From BOG-224 sp963783505 (GTDB lineage: Bacteria; Acidobacteriota; Terriglobia; Bryobacterales; Bryobacteraceae), in contig CAWAOP010000020.1 in assembly GCA_963783505.1 (NCBI GenBank), positions 5,943 to 69,942 on the forward strand: a DNA stretch of 64,000 nucleotides, in the 5' to 3' direction. A program made the translations under genes and the position numbers. This document shows positions 40,553-49,498 of this stretch, piece after piece (within the stretch, counting starts at the first letter, position 1; every line of letters starts with the position of its first letter). The notes beneath the pieces were generated by a model that ran no database searches, had not been told where the DNA came from, and saw nothing but the letters and a program-made list of their open reading frames with translations.

Positions 40553-41680
40553 GTGAACCCCACGTCACTTCCGCCCATCTTCAGGAGTTCTCGCTTTGGG
40601 AGAAGATGGCGGCCCGCCGCGCGCCGGTGGGGTTCGACCTGGAAGTCACCGCCCGCTGTATGAACGACTGCCGGCACTGCTACGTCAACTTGCCGGCAAG
40701 CGATCAAGAGGCAAAGCGCAAGGAACTTTCGCTCGCCGAGATCGACCGCATCGCCGGCGAAGCGGCGGATCTGGGCGCCGTATGGTGCCTCATCACCGGG
40801 GGCGAGCCGCTGCTGCGGGAAGACTTCCCCGAGATCTTCGGAGCGCTCAAGCGCAAGGGCTTACTGGTCTCCGTCTTCACGACCGCCCAAGTCCTCACGG
40901 ACGAGGCACGTGCGGCTATTTCGCGACTATCCTCCGCGCGTCATCGAAATCACCGTCTACGGCGTGACCAGGGGAACCTACGAGCGAGTCACGCGGCGGC
41001 CCGGCTCGTTCGGGGCGTTCCAGAGGGGGCTGGACCGGCTGCGGAGCGAAGGGATTTCGGTACGGCTCAAGGCCGTTGCGTTGCGGTCGAACCTGGAGGA
41101 AATGCCGGAGATCGATCGTTTCTGCCGGGCGCACACACGCGACTACTACCGCTTCGACCCGCTGCTTCACCTGAGGACGGATGGCGATGCCGCGCGGAAC
41201 GAAGAGATTCGAAAGGAGCGCCTGACGCCCGCGGAGATCGTGGCGCTGGAAAGAGCCGACCCGCGGCGCTTCGAGTCGATGAAGAACGGCTGCGCCGATC
41301 TGATTATGCCGGAATTGGCGCATGCCGTCTGCGACCATCTATTCCACTGCGGCGTCGGAGCCGAAAGCTTTTTCGTCAGTTGCGATGGCTTCCTCCGGTT
41401 GTGCTCGGACCTGTGCGCGCCCGACTGCGTGTCCAATTTGCGGAAGGTCAGTGTCGCGGATGCATGGCGCAGTCTGGTTCCCAAAGTCCGCGATATGCGG
41501 TCTAAGCGCGAGGAGTTTCTGAAAACCTGCCGCGTCTGCCCGATCGTAAATCTGTGCCTGGGTTGCCCCGCTCGTGCGCATCTGGAAACCGGGGAACCGG
41601 ACGGGGCAGTTCCGTACTTTTGTGAGGTCGCTCACGCTCGGGCGGCGGCCCTGGAACAAACATTGAGTCCGAGCGAGTAG
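40549..41680 (+). pseudogene. Radical SAM/SPASM enzyme broken by a +1 frameshift near 40905
   Basis: Read with one base removed near 40903-40906, this gives a 376-residue enzyme with cysteines C37, C41 and C44 (CMNDCRHCY), CLITGGEPLLREDFPEIFG and a SPASM C-terminus (FVSCDGFLRLCSDLCAPDC; CRVCPIVNLCLGCPA). As given, the first frame leaves homology right after FTTAQVLTDE, and the rest continues in the next frame from HVRLFRDYPPRVIEITVYG. Removing one G from the GAGG at 40903-40906 restores the join exactly. The start is the GTG at 40549 (overlapping the protease stop) or the ATG at 40531. A paralogue of the genes at 36202 and 38263. Real loss, assembly error and recoding are all open. Confidence 0.8.
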
Positions 41681-41700
41681 GCAGGTTCGACACGCAAGCT

Positions 41701-43182
41701 ATGCCAGCCGATACGGGCGTTCCCCAGCCGATGACCCTCCCGGGCGGACCGGTCTCCGCGCTTAGCCCCTTCGTCCTGGAGTGGTTCGCCGCGAACAAGC
41801 CATCCAATCAGATCCCCATCAGTTCCGTCTGCAATTGCCATTGCCTGTTCTGCTCCAACGCGCTGAACCCGTTTCCCATCGTCAGCGGCGTTTTTCGCGA
41901 TTTGGAGGACATCAAGCTCCAACTCTGTGCCATGGCGGCCAACGACGACCCAATTCGGCTGAGCGACAGTCTGCCCGGCCGTATTTCCGAGGGCGAAGCG
42001 CTCCTGCACCCCAAGTTGTTCGAAATATTCGACGCGGTCCGCAAGAAGTTCTTCTATAACACCCTGTGCTTCACCACGAACGGCTGCCTGCTGGATGGGG
42101 CGTTCCTGAGGCGGCTTGCGGCTTACCGGCCGATCGAGATCACCGTTTCGATGCACACCACGCAACCCCGTCTGTGGGCCGAGATTTTCAGGAAACGGGA
42201 GAAAGACGCCGAGACGGCCATTGCCGCTCTGCCGGCTATCGGGCGATTCGGAATGGAGCTTGTAGGCACGATAGTTCCGCTGCCCCGCCTTTGCGGTTGG
42301 GACGATTTGGAGCGGACCTACGAATATTTCATCGTGAACGGCGCAAAAAGCATGATCCTATACTGGCCCGGGCACAGCCTCCGGATGCCCGAACAAACGG
42401 TCCGGGATCTGGCATGCCCGCTGGAAGAGTTTACGGCCTACGCCCAGCGCATGAAGAGTCGCTTCAATGCGCCGCTGGATGCGTTACCCGACATGGCCGC
42501 GGCTTTACCGGTGTCGGTCGAGACGCTGGTGGTCAAAACGCTAAACGGGAATCCGAAGAGCCGGGGTGGCCCCTACCGCCGCGTGGTCTGGCTGGCTTCG
42601 CGGGCCGCCTTCGAGCGGCTGGAGAGGATGGTGGCGGAAGCGGCGGCGGGAGCGGCGAACGAGCACGCAGTCGCGGTTGCCGACAACCTCACATACAAAG
42701 GCAACATCATCGCTTCCGGCCTGCTCATGGCCGACGACTTCGTGGCGGCCGGCCGGGCGGCGCTCGATCGGTGGCCCGGCGCCGACTTGTTCCTGGTCCC
42801 TTCGAACCCCTTTGACAGCCTGCTCCGGGATCTGAAAGGCGTCCCGGCATACAAGATCGCGGAGGCCCTGGGCCGGCCCGTTTGGATCGCGCAGAACGAC
42901 GGCGTCATCGACGCGCAATTGAGCGCGAGAATCGTTAGCCGGCGAAAGCCGGCCGATATAGGGCCGCGGCAGGCGATGGAAGTTTACAACGGCGAGCGGG
43001 GCGGGCCCGGAGACGCGGTCCTGGCTGACCGGCGGTTCGAATGGCTCGACGCCTCTCGCGCCCTTTGCATCGAATCCTATCTTCCCAGGAACGGATCGAA
43101 GCCTTTCAATCGGTGGGTCTGGCTCACGAAACGGGAGGGGCAGTGGGCCGTCGAGCGCGTCGAGCGGGGGAATGCGGAGTAG
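41701..43182 (+). CDS. Divergent radical SAM protein with an uncharacterised C-terminal region
   Basis: A 493-residue protein. The [4Fe-4S] motif is C44-x3-C48-x2-C51 (CNCHCLFC), with LSDSLPGRISEGEALLHP in place of a plain GGEP and a conserved-looking FTTNGCLLDGAFLRRL. It lacks the SPASM cysteines of its neighbours. Residues about 270-493 have no iron-sulfur motif: they contain PYRRVVWLASRAAFERLE, HAVAVADNLTYKGNIIASG and ALGRPVWIAQNDGVIDAQ, a pattern I do not recognise. It is transcribed with the cluster (20-base gap) but its chemistry is probably different from the three SPASM enzymes. Confidence 0.75.
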   Translation: MPADTGVPQPMTLPGGPVSALSPFVLEWFAANKPSNQIPISSVCNCHCLFCSNALNPFPIVSGVFRDLEDIKLQLCAMAANDDPIRLSDSLPGRISEGEALLHPKLFEIFDAVRKKFFYNTLCFTTNGCLLDGAFLRRLAAYRPIEITVSMHTTQPRLWAEIFRKREKDAETAIAALPAIGRFGMELVGTIVPLPRLCGWDDLERTYEYFIVNGAKSMILYWPGHSLRMPEQTVRDLACPLEEFTAYAQRMKSRFNAPLDALPDMAAALPVSVETLVVKTLNGNPKSRGGPYRRVVWLASRAAFERLERMVAEAAAGAANEHAVAVADNLTYKGNIIASGLLMADDFVAAGRAALDRWPGADLFLVPSNPFDSLLRDLKGVPAYKIAEALGRPVWIAQNDGVIDAQLSARIVSRRKPADIGPRQAMEVYNGERGGPGDAVLADRRFEWLDASRALCIESYLPRNGSKPFNRWVWLTKREGQWAVERVERGNAE

Positions 43183-43300
43183 CCTGTCGATAGATATGAA
43201 TTGACGCTAAGGGAGCCTGCCCTACCTCTAAAGAACTCGCGGCCCGGCAAATTGAGACATGGATTCGGGGCGGTAAATTAGGCCGTACAAACAAGGCAAG

Positions 43301-44348
43301 ATGGAGACTCCGGTCAAGGGCGTGCACACAGATCCGATCGACTTCTCTTCGATCCATCGCATCCTATTTATCTACATCGATTCCCTGGGTGACATTCTGC
43401 TCACAACGCCTGTTCTCCGGGCGCTTCGCACGGCGTTTCCCAACGCCTTTATCGCTTTCTTGACGGCTGTTCCGGAAGCGCGGGATCTTTTCCGGAACAA
43501 TCCGGACGTGGATGATTTCATCGTTGTCGAGAGTGAGACGGACTCCCCGAGGGTCATCTCGCGCCTGCCTGCATTTGACTTGGTGTTTGATCTATCGTGC
43601 AGCGCCCCAACTTGCTTCGCGTGCTTGCATTCGAGAGCGCGATACAGGGTGGGGCTCACCGACGAAATTTGGGGCGGGAAGATACGGACCTTTAATCTCA
43701 ATATCGCGGTTGGCGCTTTGGAGGTCGGACTTCAATAGCCTGAACGTAAGCCTTTTGAGAGTTTTGGGTCTCCCCGACCCGCCGCCCCACACCGTGTTCG
43801 TCCTCGATGACGGCGAGAGGGACTTCGCATGCGCGCTTCTTAGCCGCTATGGAATAGGTTCGCGAGACCCCTGGATCGCGTTTCAGCCCGGAAGGCGCGC
43901 TTCAAATAGGGCGCCTGACTGGAGCCAGGAGAAATATGCGGCTTTGGCAGACGGGCTGCGCCGGAAGTTCGGATATCCAATCCTGGTCTTTCAAGGGCCC
44001 CAGGACCGGACTCCGATCGCGCAGGACATCCGCCGCGAACTGGGAGACGGCGTGACCCTGGTTCCGCGCCTTTCTCTCCGGAAGTACGCCGCGGTTCTCG
44101 ATCGATCCGCGCTCTTTGTCACCAGCGAAGGCGGGTCCGGTCATATCGCCGCTTCTTTGGGCGTGAAGATGATCGTGATCTCGACCACGCCCACCGAGTT
44201 CTATTGGTCTCCCTATAAGCGATGGGGTGGTATCGTCGTGTTCGAGGAATTACCCGGAGAAGATCTCGCGGTCGAGAAAGTCCTGTCGGCGGCGGAAGCG
44301 CTCTCGAAACCGCGCGCCGCTCACGGGCCTCCCGAACCGCAAATCTGA
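43301..44348 (+). pseudogene. Family 9 glycosyltransferase broken by a +1 frameshift near 43722
   Basis: The N-terminal half (FIYIDSLGDILLTTPVLRAL; VGLTDEIWGGKIRTFNLNI) is open from the ATG at 43301 to a stop at 43736-43738. The C-terminal half continues one frame over (FNSLNVSLLRVLGLPDPP; WIAFQPGRRASNRAPDWS; LFVTSEGGSGHIAASLGV) to 44348. Removing one base around 43720-43724 joins them into a 348-residue GT9 protein of heptosyltransferase type. The usual conserved donor-site stretch is intact. It lies 118 bases after the radical SAM gene and may serve either the peptide cluster or the surface polysaccharide; its end nearly touches the end of pckA. Confidence 0.8.
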
Positions 44349-44355
44349 GTAAGCC

Positions 44356-46002
44356 CTATGCGCTTCTTCTCGGCCCGGCTTCCACCACTTCCCGCGGGCA
44401 CCCGTCCTGCATCAATTTGAAGTTCTCGATGAAGCGGGCTGCCAGCGCGGCGTACTTCTTTTTGTATTCTTCGCGGCTGCCCCAGGTGTTGGCGGGGTCC
44501 AGGATCTGGGACGGGACGCCCTCGCATTCCGTGGGGACTTCGAAGCCGAAAACCGGGTCCTTGCGGTAACCCACATTCGCCAACTTGCCGGCCAGCGCGG
44601 CGTTCACCAGTGCGCGTGTGTGGCGGATGGAGATGCGCTTGCCGATGCCGAACGGGCCGCCGGTCCAGCCGGTGTTGACCAGCCAGCAGGAGACGCCGTA
44701 TTTCAGCAGCCGCTTCTTAAGCATGTCGGCGTACGTGTAAGGCCGATGCACCATGAATGGGCCGCCGAAGCAGGTGCTGAAGGTGATTTCCGGTTCGACG
44801 CCCAGGCCGATTTCCGTGCCGGCGATTTTGCTGGTGTAGCCGGAAATGAAATGGTATAGCGCCTGGTCCGGCGTGAGACGCGAAATGGGCGGCATAACGC
44901 CGCTCGCGTCGCAAGTGAGGAAGACGACGTTGCGCGGCTGGCCGGCCATTTTCGCGGGCAGGGCGTTATCGATGTATGAAAGCGGATAAGCGCCGCGAGT
45001 ATTCTCCGTGAGCCTGTCGTCGTTCAGATCGAGGCGGCGCGACTGCGGATCGAAAACCACGTTTTCGAGAATGGTCCCGAAACGGCGCGTACAGGAGTAA
45101 ATCTGCGGCTCGGCGTCTTCGGAAAGCCGGATGACCTTGGCGTAGCAGCCGTCCTCGAAATTGAATACGCCGTTGTCGCTCCAGCCGTGCTCGTCGTCGC
45201 CGATCAGATGGCGCTGGGGGTCGGCCGATAGCGTGGTTTTTCCGGTTCCGGAGAGGCCGAACATCAGGGCCACGTCGCCGTCGGGGCCGACGTTGGCGGA
45301 GCAGTGCATGGGCAGAACGCCGTCGAAGGGCAGCAGGAAATTGAGCGTGGTGAAGATGGTCTTCTTGATCTCGCCGCCGTAAGCGGAACCGCCGATGATT
45401 GCGAGCCGTTCGGAAAAATTGATGATGATGAAGGTTTCGGTGCGGGTGCTATCGACAATCGGCGATCCGAAGAAACCGGGGGCGCAGACGATGGTGAACT
45501 CCGGAACGTGATGCTTCAGTTCGTCCACGTTGCGGATCTTCATGAACATGGTGCGCGCGAAGAGGCTGTGCCAGGCCTTCTCCGTGACGATCCGGATGGG
45601 CATGCGGTACTCCGGGTCGGCCCCTGCGTAACAATCCTGAACGAAAACGTCGCGGCCCTGAAGATAGCCCTGCAAACGGGCCAGCAGGGCGCTGAACTTC
45701 TCGGGGTCGAAGGGGCGATTGTACTCGCCCCACCAGACGTGCTCTTCGGCCGACCGGTCAAGGACGACGAACTTGTCCGCCGCCGCGCGCGCGGTGTGCT
45801 TGCCGGTATTGACCAGTAGCGCGCCCTCGTGCGCCACCTTGGCTTCGCCCCGGAAGATGGCTTCCTCGTACAACGACGCGGTAGTCAGATTCCAATAGGC
45901 GCGGTGCAGATTGCTCAGGCCGTGATTCTGCAAGCCGAAGACGCTGGCAAGCGCGGAGGCTTCCGCTTGCGCGGGCGAGGCGATATCTACGTAAGGGTTC
46001 AT
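44356..46002 (-). CDS. pckA: Phosphoenolpyruvate carboxykinase (ATP)
   Basis: A 548-residue enzyme of gluconeogenesis that converts oxaloacetate and ATP to phosphoenolpyruvate, CO2 and ADP. The phosphate-binding loop is GLSGTGKTTLSADP, the kinase-2/metal motif is GDDEHGWSDNGVFNFEDG, and SAYGGEIKKTIFTTLNF and NTGWTGGPFGIGKRI are the other family signatures. Length matches the bacterial ATP-type enzyme. The ATG at 46002 overlaps the stop of the upstream aminotransferase (ATGA), so the two are translationally coupled; the longer frame reaching 46071 lies in that gene. Confidence 0.93.
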   Translation of the reverse strand: MNPYVDIASPAQAEASALASVFGLQNHGLSNLHRAYWNLTTASLYEEAIFRGEAKVAHEGALLVNTGKHTARAAADKFVVLDRSAEEHVWWGEYNRPFDPEKFSALLARLQGYLQGRDVFVQDCYAGADPEYRMPIRIVTEKAWHSLFARTMFMKIRNVDELKHHVPEFTIVCAPGFFGSPIVDSTRTETFIIINFSERLAIIGGSAYGGEIKKTIFTTLNFLLPFDGVLPMHCSANVGPDGDVALMFGLSGTGKTTLSADPQRHLIGDDEHGWSDNGVFNFEDGCYAKVIRLSEDAEPQIYSCTRRFGTILENVVFDPQSRRLDLNDDRLTENTRGAYPLSYIDNALPAKMAGQPRNVVFLTCDASGVMPPISRLTPDQALYHFISGYTSKIAGTEIGLGVEPEITFSTCFGGPFMVHRPYTYADMLKKRLLKYGVSCWLVNTGWTGGPFGIGKRISIRHTRALVNAALAGKLANVGYRKDPVFGFEVPTECEGVPSQILDPANTWGSREEYKKKYAALAARFIENFKLMQDGCPREVVEAGPRRSA

Positions 46003-47219
46003 TGCCAGTCCCTCACCAACTTGCGGTCGCCGAGGAACAGTTCGTTGGGCGCGGATGGATCGAGGGCCCACTTGATCCGTTCGATGCCTTCGGTGATTTC
46101 CTTGAGCGTGCCGCAGTAGCTGATACGCAGGCGCCCTTCCATGCCGAATTCCTTGCCGGGCACGGTGACCACGCGAACCTTCTCGAGCAGCAAGCGCGAA
46201 AGCTTCTGCGAATCCTTCTCGTAGGCGCTGAAATCGGGGAAGCAGTAGAACGTGCCGCCGGGCTTGGTGACCTTGACGCCTTCGAAAGCGCCGAGGCGCG
46301 CCATCATGACATTTCGATTATTTTCGAGCGTGATGCGAAGGCTCTCGACGGAGGATTGCACGCCATTCAGCGCGCCCACGGCGGCCCACTGCGAGGGCGC
46401 GGCGGGGCCGGAGGTTTCCTGCGACTGAATGTTGGTCATGGCGCGGACCAATTCCTTGGAGGCGACCGTCCAGCCGATGCGGAAACCCGTCATGGCGTAC
46501 ATCTTGGAGACGCAGTTGATGACGACGAGCTTCGACGTATCCAGGCTCGTATCGTGGCTGAACTTGTAACAGTTGGTGGGAGCGCGGCCGTCGAAGATCA
46601 GGCGGTTGTACGTATCGTCCATGATGAGATACAAACCGCGCTTTTCGCATAATTCGACGACGCCGGCGACGAACTCGTCCGAATAGACGGCGCCGGAAGG
46701 ATTGTTGGGGCTGTTGAGGATGACCGCCTTGGTGTAGGAGCCCATGGCCTCGGCCATCTCTTCGACGGTGGGCTGGAAGCCGCCGTCGCGCGCGGTGACG
46801 GAGACCGGCACGCCGCCCGCGATCTTGACCATTTCCGGATAGCTGACCCAGTACGGCGTGGGATAAACCACCTCATCCTTGGGATCGAGAATGGCATGGA
46901 GAAGCACCATAATGGATTGCTTGGCGCCGCTGGAAACGATGACGTTGTCCGCGAGAGGCTGCTTGCCGTAGTGCTCCTCCGTGTAGCGGATGACGGCTTT
47001 CTTCAGCGCCGGTATGCCGTCGGCCGGCGTGTACTTGACATCGCCGGTATGCAGCAGCGAGGCGCAGCTCACAATGGCGTCAATGGGGGTCTTGCTCTTC
47101 GGCTCGCCCCCGCCCAAATGGATGACCGGTTCGCCTTTTTCCCGAAGCAGAGCGGCGGTTTCGTTCAGCTTCAGAGTGGGCGACTCGGCAATGGATCTCG
47201 CGAGTTGGCTTAGACTCAT
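45999..47219 (-). CDS. Class I aminotransferase (aspartate aminotransferase type)
   Basis: A 406-residue PLP enzyme of fold type I: HLGGGEPKSKTPIDAIV near the N-terminus, ILNSPNNPSGAVYSDEFV, the aspartate and tyrosine in MDDTYNRLIFDG, the PLP lysine in CVSKMYAMTGFRIGW and the carboxylate-binding arginine in GRLRISYCG. The best guess is aspartate or a related aromatic/prephenate aminotransferase. Coupling to pckA fits an aspartate-oxaloacetate-PEP route, so I favour aspartate. The ribosome site AAGGAG lies unusually close to the ATG at 47219. Confidence 0.85.
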   Translation of the reverse strand: MSLSQLARSIAESPTLKLNETAALLREKGEPVIHLGGGEPKSKTPIDAIVSCASLLHTGDVKYTPADGIPALKKAVIRYTEEHYGKQPLADNVIVSSGAKQSIMVLLHAILDPKDEVVYPTPYWVSYPEMVKIAGGVPVSVTARDGGFQPTVEEMAEAMGSYTKAVILNSPNNPSGAVYSDEFVAGVVELCEKRGLYLIMDDTYNRLIFDGRAPTNCYKFSHDTSLDTSKLVVINCVSKMYAMTGFRIGWTVASKELVRAMTNIQSQETSGPAAPSQWAAVGALNGVQSSVESLRITLENNRNVMMARLGAFEGVKVTKPGGTFYCFPDFSAYEKDSQKLSRLLLEKVRVVTVPGKEFGMEGRLRISYCGTLKEITEGIERIKWALDPSAPNELFLGDRKLVRDWQ

Positions 47220-47442
47220 CTCCTTCTCATTTCCTCTTTAAATAGTCTGGTCCCCTTAGCGGGAAAACCTGGGAGAGTCCTTAACAGTATAGAGGATTGA
47301 AAGGGGCGCGTGCTGCACAGGCAACCCCTGGATTTGCTGGGGTTTCGGACCCGGAAAGAACTACGGTGAGGTGGTGCTTCCGAGTTTTGGCGCTTGGAGC
47401 CCGTGTTTGCGCGGGCCGTGACGCCGCGGTACGCTAAGACTG
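47220..47442. other. Divergent intergenic region
   Basis: A 223-bp gap between the aminotransferase (minus) and the DUF433 gene (plus). It must hold promoters for both sides. On the minus strand TATACT (about 47283-47288) could be a -10 box, but no good -35 is visible; nothing firm is seen for the plus strand. Confidence 0.4.
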
Positions 47443-47766
47443 ATGGCAGAGGCGCTCAGCTCGGAATCGTTACCACTTGAGGCGAACTCCGGCGTGATTC
47501 GCGTTCGGGGTACGCGGGTAACGCTCGATACCGTCTGGGAGGCCTTCAGCGAAGGGGCCACCGCCGAGGAGATTGTCCAACAGTATCCTTCGCTCTCGCT
47601 CGCGGACGCTTATCAGTCGATCGGGTATTGCCTGAGGCATCCCTCCGAGGTAGAGGAATATCTGTTGCGCCGGAGCGAGCAGTGCCGGGAGGTCCAGGCG
47701 TCTAACGAGGCCAGTTGGCGGCCGCACGGGATCCGGGCGCGATTGATTGGCCGGCGGAAGCGGTGA
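47443..47766 (+). CDS. DUF433 protein, likely antitoxin of a toxin-antitoxin-like pair
   Basis: A 107-residue protein. The stretch SGVIRVRGTRVTLDTVWEAF, GATAEEIVQQYPSLSLADAY and SIGYCLRHPSEVEEYL is the DUF433 pattern: a small winged-helix-like domain often paired with a PIN-like DUF5615 protein. The C-terminal ~25 residues are basic. Its stop TGA overlaps the next start as TGATG, so both are made together. Antitoxin function is known for the general class and inferred here. Confidence 0.82.
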   Translation: MAEALSSESLPLEANSGVIRVRGTRVTLDTVWEAFSEGATAEEIVQQYPSLSLADAYQSIGYCLRHPSEVEEYLLRRSEQCREVQASNEASWRPHGIRARLIGRRKR

Positions 47767-48119
47767 TGGTGCTCTGGCTGGCGGATGAAAACTTCAACAA
47801 CGACATCCTGCGCGCGCTGTTCCGGCTGAATCCAGAAATTGACCTTGTGCGCGCGCAAGACGTGGGTCTGACTGGAACGGACGACGATTCGATTCTGGCA
47901 TGGGCCGCCGAGCACGGCCGGGTGGTTCTGACCCACGATGTCTCTACTCTTACGGCGCGCGCATACCGGCGCGTCATGAAGGGCGATGGCATGCCTGGCG
48001 TGTTCGAGGTGAGCCGCCGCGTTCCGGTGCGCGACGCGGCGGATGATATCGCTCTGCTCACGGAGTGCAGTTTTCCTGGCGAATGGGAAGGCCAGGTGCG
48101 GTACCTGCCGCTGAAATAG
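47766..48119 (+). CDS. DUF5615 PIN-like protein, likely toxin partner
   Basis: A 117-residue protein with the Mut7-C/PIN-like pattern: WLADENFNNDILRALF at the start (acidic residues D and E), VRAQDVGLTGTDDDSILAWA in the middle and RVVLTHDVSTLTARAYRRV with the later aspartate. These acidic positions match the metal site of PIN-domain RNases. The ATG at 47766 overlaps the DUF433 stop. A longer frame from 47715 lies within DUF433 and is rejected. Confidence 0.82.
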   Translation: MVLWLADENFNNDILRALFRLNPEIDLVRAQDVGLTGTDDDSILAWAAEHGRVVLTHDVSTLTARAYRRVMKGDGMPGVFEVSRRVPVRDAADDIALLTECSFPGEWEGQVRYLPLK

Positions 48120-48174
48120 AGTGGATTGGATATCTCGGCCTTGACTTTGTCCGCCAGGGGTGAGGAGACAAGCA

Positions 48175-48915
48175 ATGCTGACTTCTGGGGACCTGGACAC
48201 GTACTACGAGGGGGTTCGATTGCTCTTGACCTCGGAAGCATCGGAGCTCAGGTCGGATTTAGACGAATTTTACGCGATTCTCCAGGTGCGGCTCGACATT
48301 CACAAAGCCGCCAGGCGACGGATCGCCGTTTACAATGCGACTGAGTTCACTCCTTTCGATTTCTTTCGGCTCGATGAGAACTCGCTTTCGTGCGCGTTGG
48401 CTTGCCTGCTCGATGCTGACGGCTCGCATGGGCAAGGCGAGATCTTCCTCCGGGAGTTTATCGCGGTATCGTCCATCGACTTGCCACCCAGATACCGGCC
48501 ATATAAGGTCAAAACGGAATTCCCGCTTCGGACAATGCCCAACCCGAGATTTCTTGATATTCTGATCGACTTTGGAGATCTCGGTATTGGGATCGAGAAT
48601 AAGCCGTGGGCCGGGGATCAGCCGGATCAGATCGGCGATTATTGCACTGCATTGGACCATCGTTATGGTGGCGAGTTTCGACTTGTGTACCTTGCCGGGG
48701 ATGGCCGTGAACCGGCGAGTATTTCCGGAACGCGAGCGAATGAGCTGAAGGGGCAGGGCAAGTTGATCACCCTCTCGTACGCCGTATTGACCGAGTGGCT
48801 TGCGCGATGCTCACGGCACTGCGAAGCCGATAAGGTCCGGTGGTTCTTGCGCGACTTGGCCGCTTTTCTCGCAGGGGAGTTTGGAGGCAGGAGTGAATCT
48901 GATGAGATCGGATGA
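48175..48915 (+). CDS. PD-(D/E)XK nuclease family protein
   Basis: A 246-residue protein. FLDILIDFGDLGIGIENKPW contains the D...E-x-K metal-binding pattern of the PD-(D/E)XK fold (Asp, then E-N-K), followed by AGDQPDQIGDYCTALDHRYG as in PDDEXK_4 proteins, which occur in defence islands and restriction-like systems. The ATG at 48175 has the ribosome site GAGGAGA. It overlaps the next gene by 23 bases. Nucleic acid target and biological role are unknown. Confidence 0.7.
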   Translation: MLTSGDLDTYYEGVRLLLTSEASELRSDLDEFYAILQVRLDIHKAARRRIAVYNATEFTPFDFFRLDENSLSCALACLLDADGSHGQGEIFLREFIAVSSIDLPPRYRPYKVKTEFPLRTMPNPRFLDILIDFGDLGIGIENKPWAGDQPDQIGDYCTALDHRYGGEFRLVYLAGDGREPASISGTRANELKGQGKLITLSYAVLTEWLARCSRHCEADKVRWFLRDLAAFLAGEFGGRSESDEIG

Positions 48916-49498
48916 CGCGGAATTAATAGTCGAGCATGCACTTTCGAACGAGTCCAACCTGATACTTGCCGCGAAGATTGGGTCCGCCTATCCGCAGCTT
49001 AAGACGGAGGTGATCCGGCGGTTTCTTTCCCGCTTGGAAGCCGATGTGCAAGGTGCCTTGGGAGCTGACTGGGCGACCAGTATCGAGCGGGAAGCAAAGG
49101 GCGCTCCGGCCCTGTATGTCTGGAAACTAAAATGGCCGGAAGACATCAACATTGGGATCGGCTCGGACAACGGTTGTCTGAGCGATGTGTACCTCTGGGT
49201 CATGCGATGCGGCAAAAAGCTTAAGAACGCGCTGCTCGATGAAGAGATTCGGACGGCGCTGGGGAAGGCAGGCCGGTCGTGGAAGACCACCGAACTCTCC
49301 ATTTGGCGTTGCCTTGACAAGTACCGCGATTGGGGATCGCAGGAGACGCTGATCGACGTTTATCGTGCTTCGGAAGCTCTCCAGTATATTACGGCCGTGC
49401 TTGTTGACTTAGCAAGAACCGTAGCGCCTCTCATTGACGGACAACTCTCCCCTGCGAAGGCACAAAGTGACGTTAGGCCGACCCCGGTTGCGCCGTGA
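48893..49498 (+). CDS. Unknown protein, partner of the PD-(D/E)XK nuclease
   Basis: A 201-residue protein I do not recognise. It is soluble and alpha-helix rich, with tryptophan-rich stretches (YVWKLKWPEDINIGIGSDNG, LGKAGRSWKTTELSIWRCLD, YRDWGSQETLIDVY). The GTG at 48893 follows GGAGGCAGGA; the ATG at 48902 is the alternative. It overlaps the nuclease gene, so the two form one unit. It could be a specificity, inhibitor or sensing partner; no function is claimed. Its last 139 bases lie opposite the end of the small membrane-protein gene of the hydrogenase operon. Confidence 0.6.
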   Translation: MNLMRSDDAELIVEHALSNESNLILAAKIGSAYPQLKTEVIRRFLSRLEADVQGALGADWATSIEREAKGAPALYVWKLKWPEDINIGIGSDNGCLSDVYLWVMRCGKKLKNALLDEEIRTALGKAGRSWKTTELSIWRCLDKYRDWGSQETLIDVYRASEALQYITAVLVDLARTVAPLIDGQLSPAKAQSDVRPTPVAP

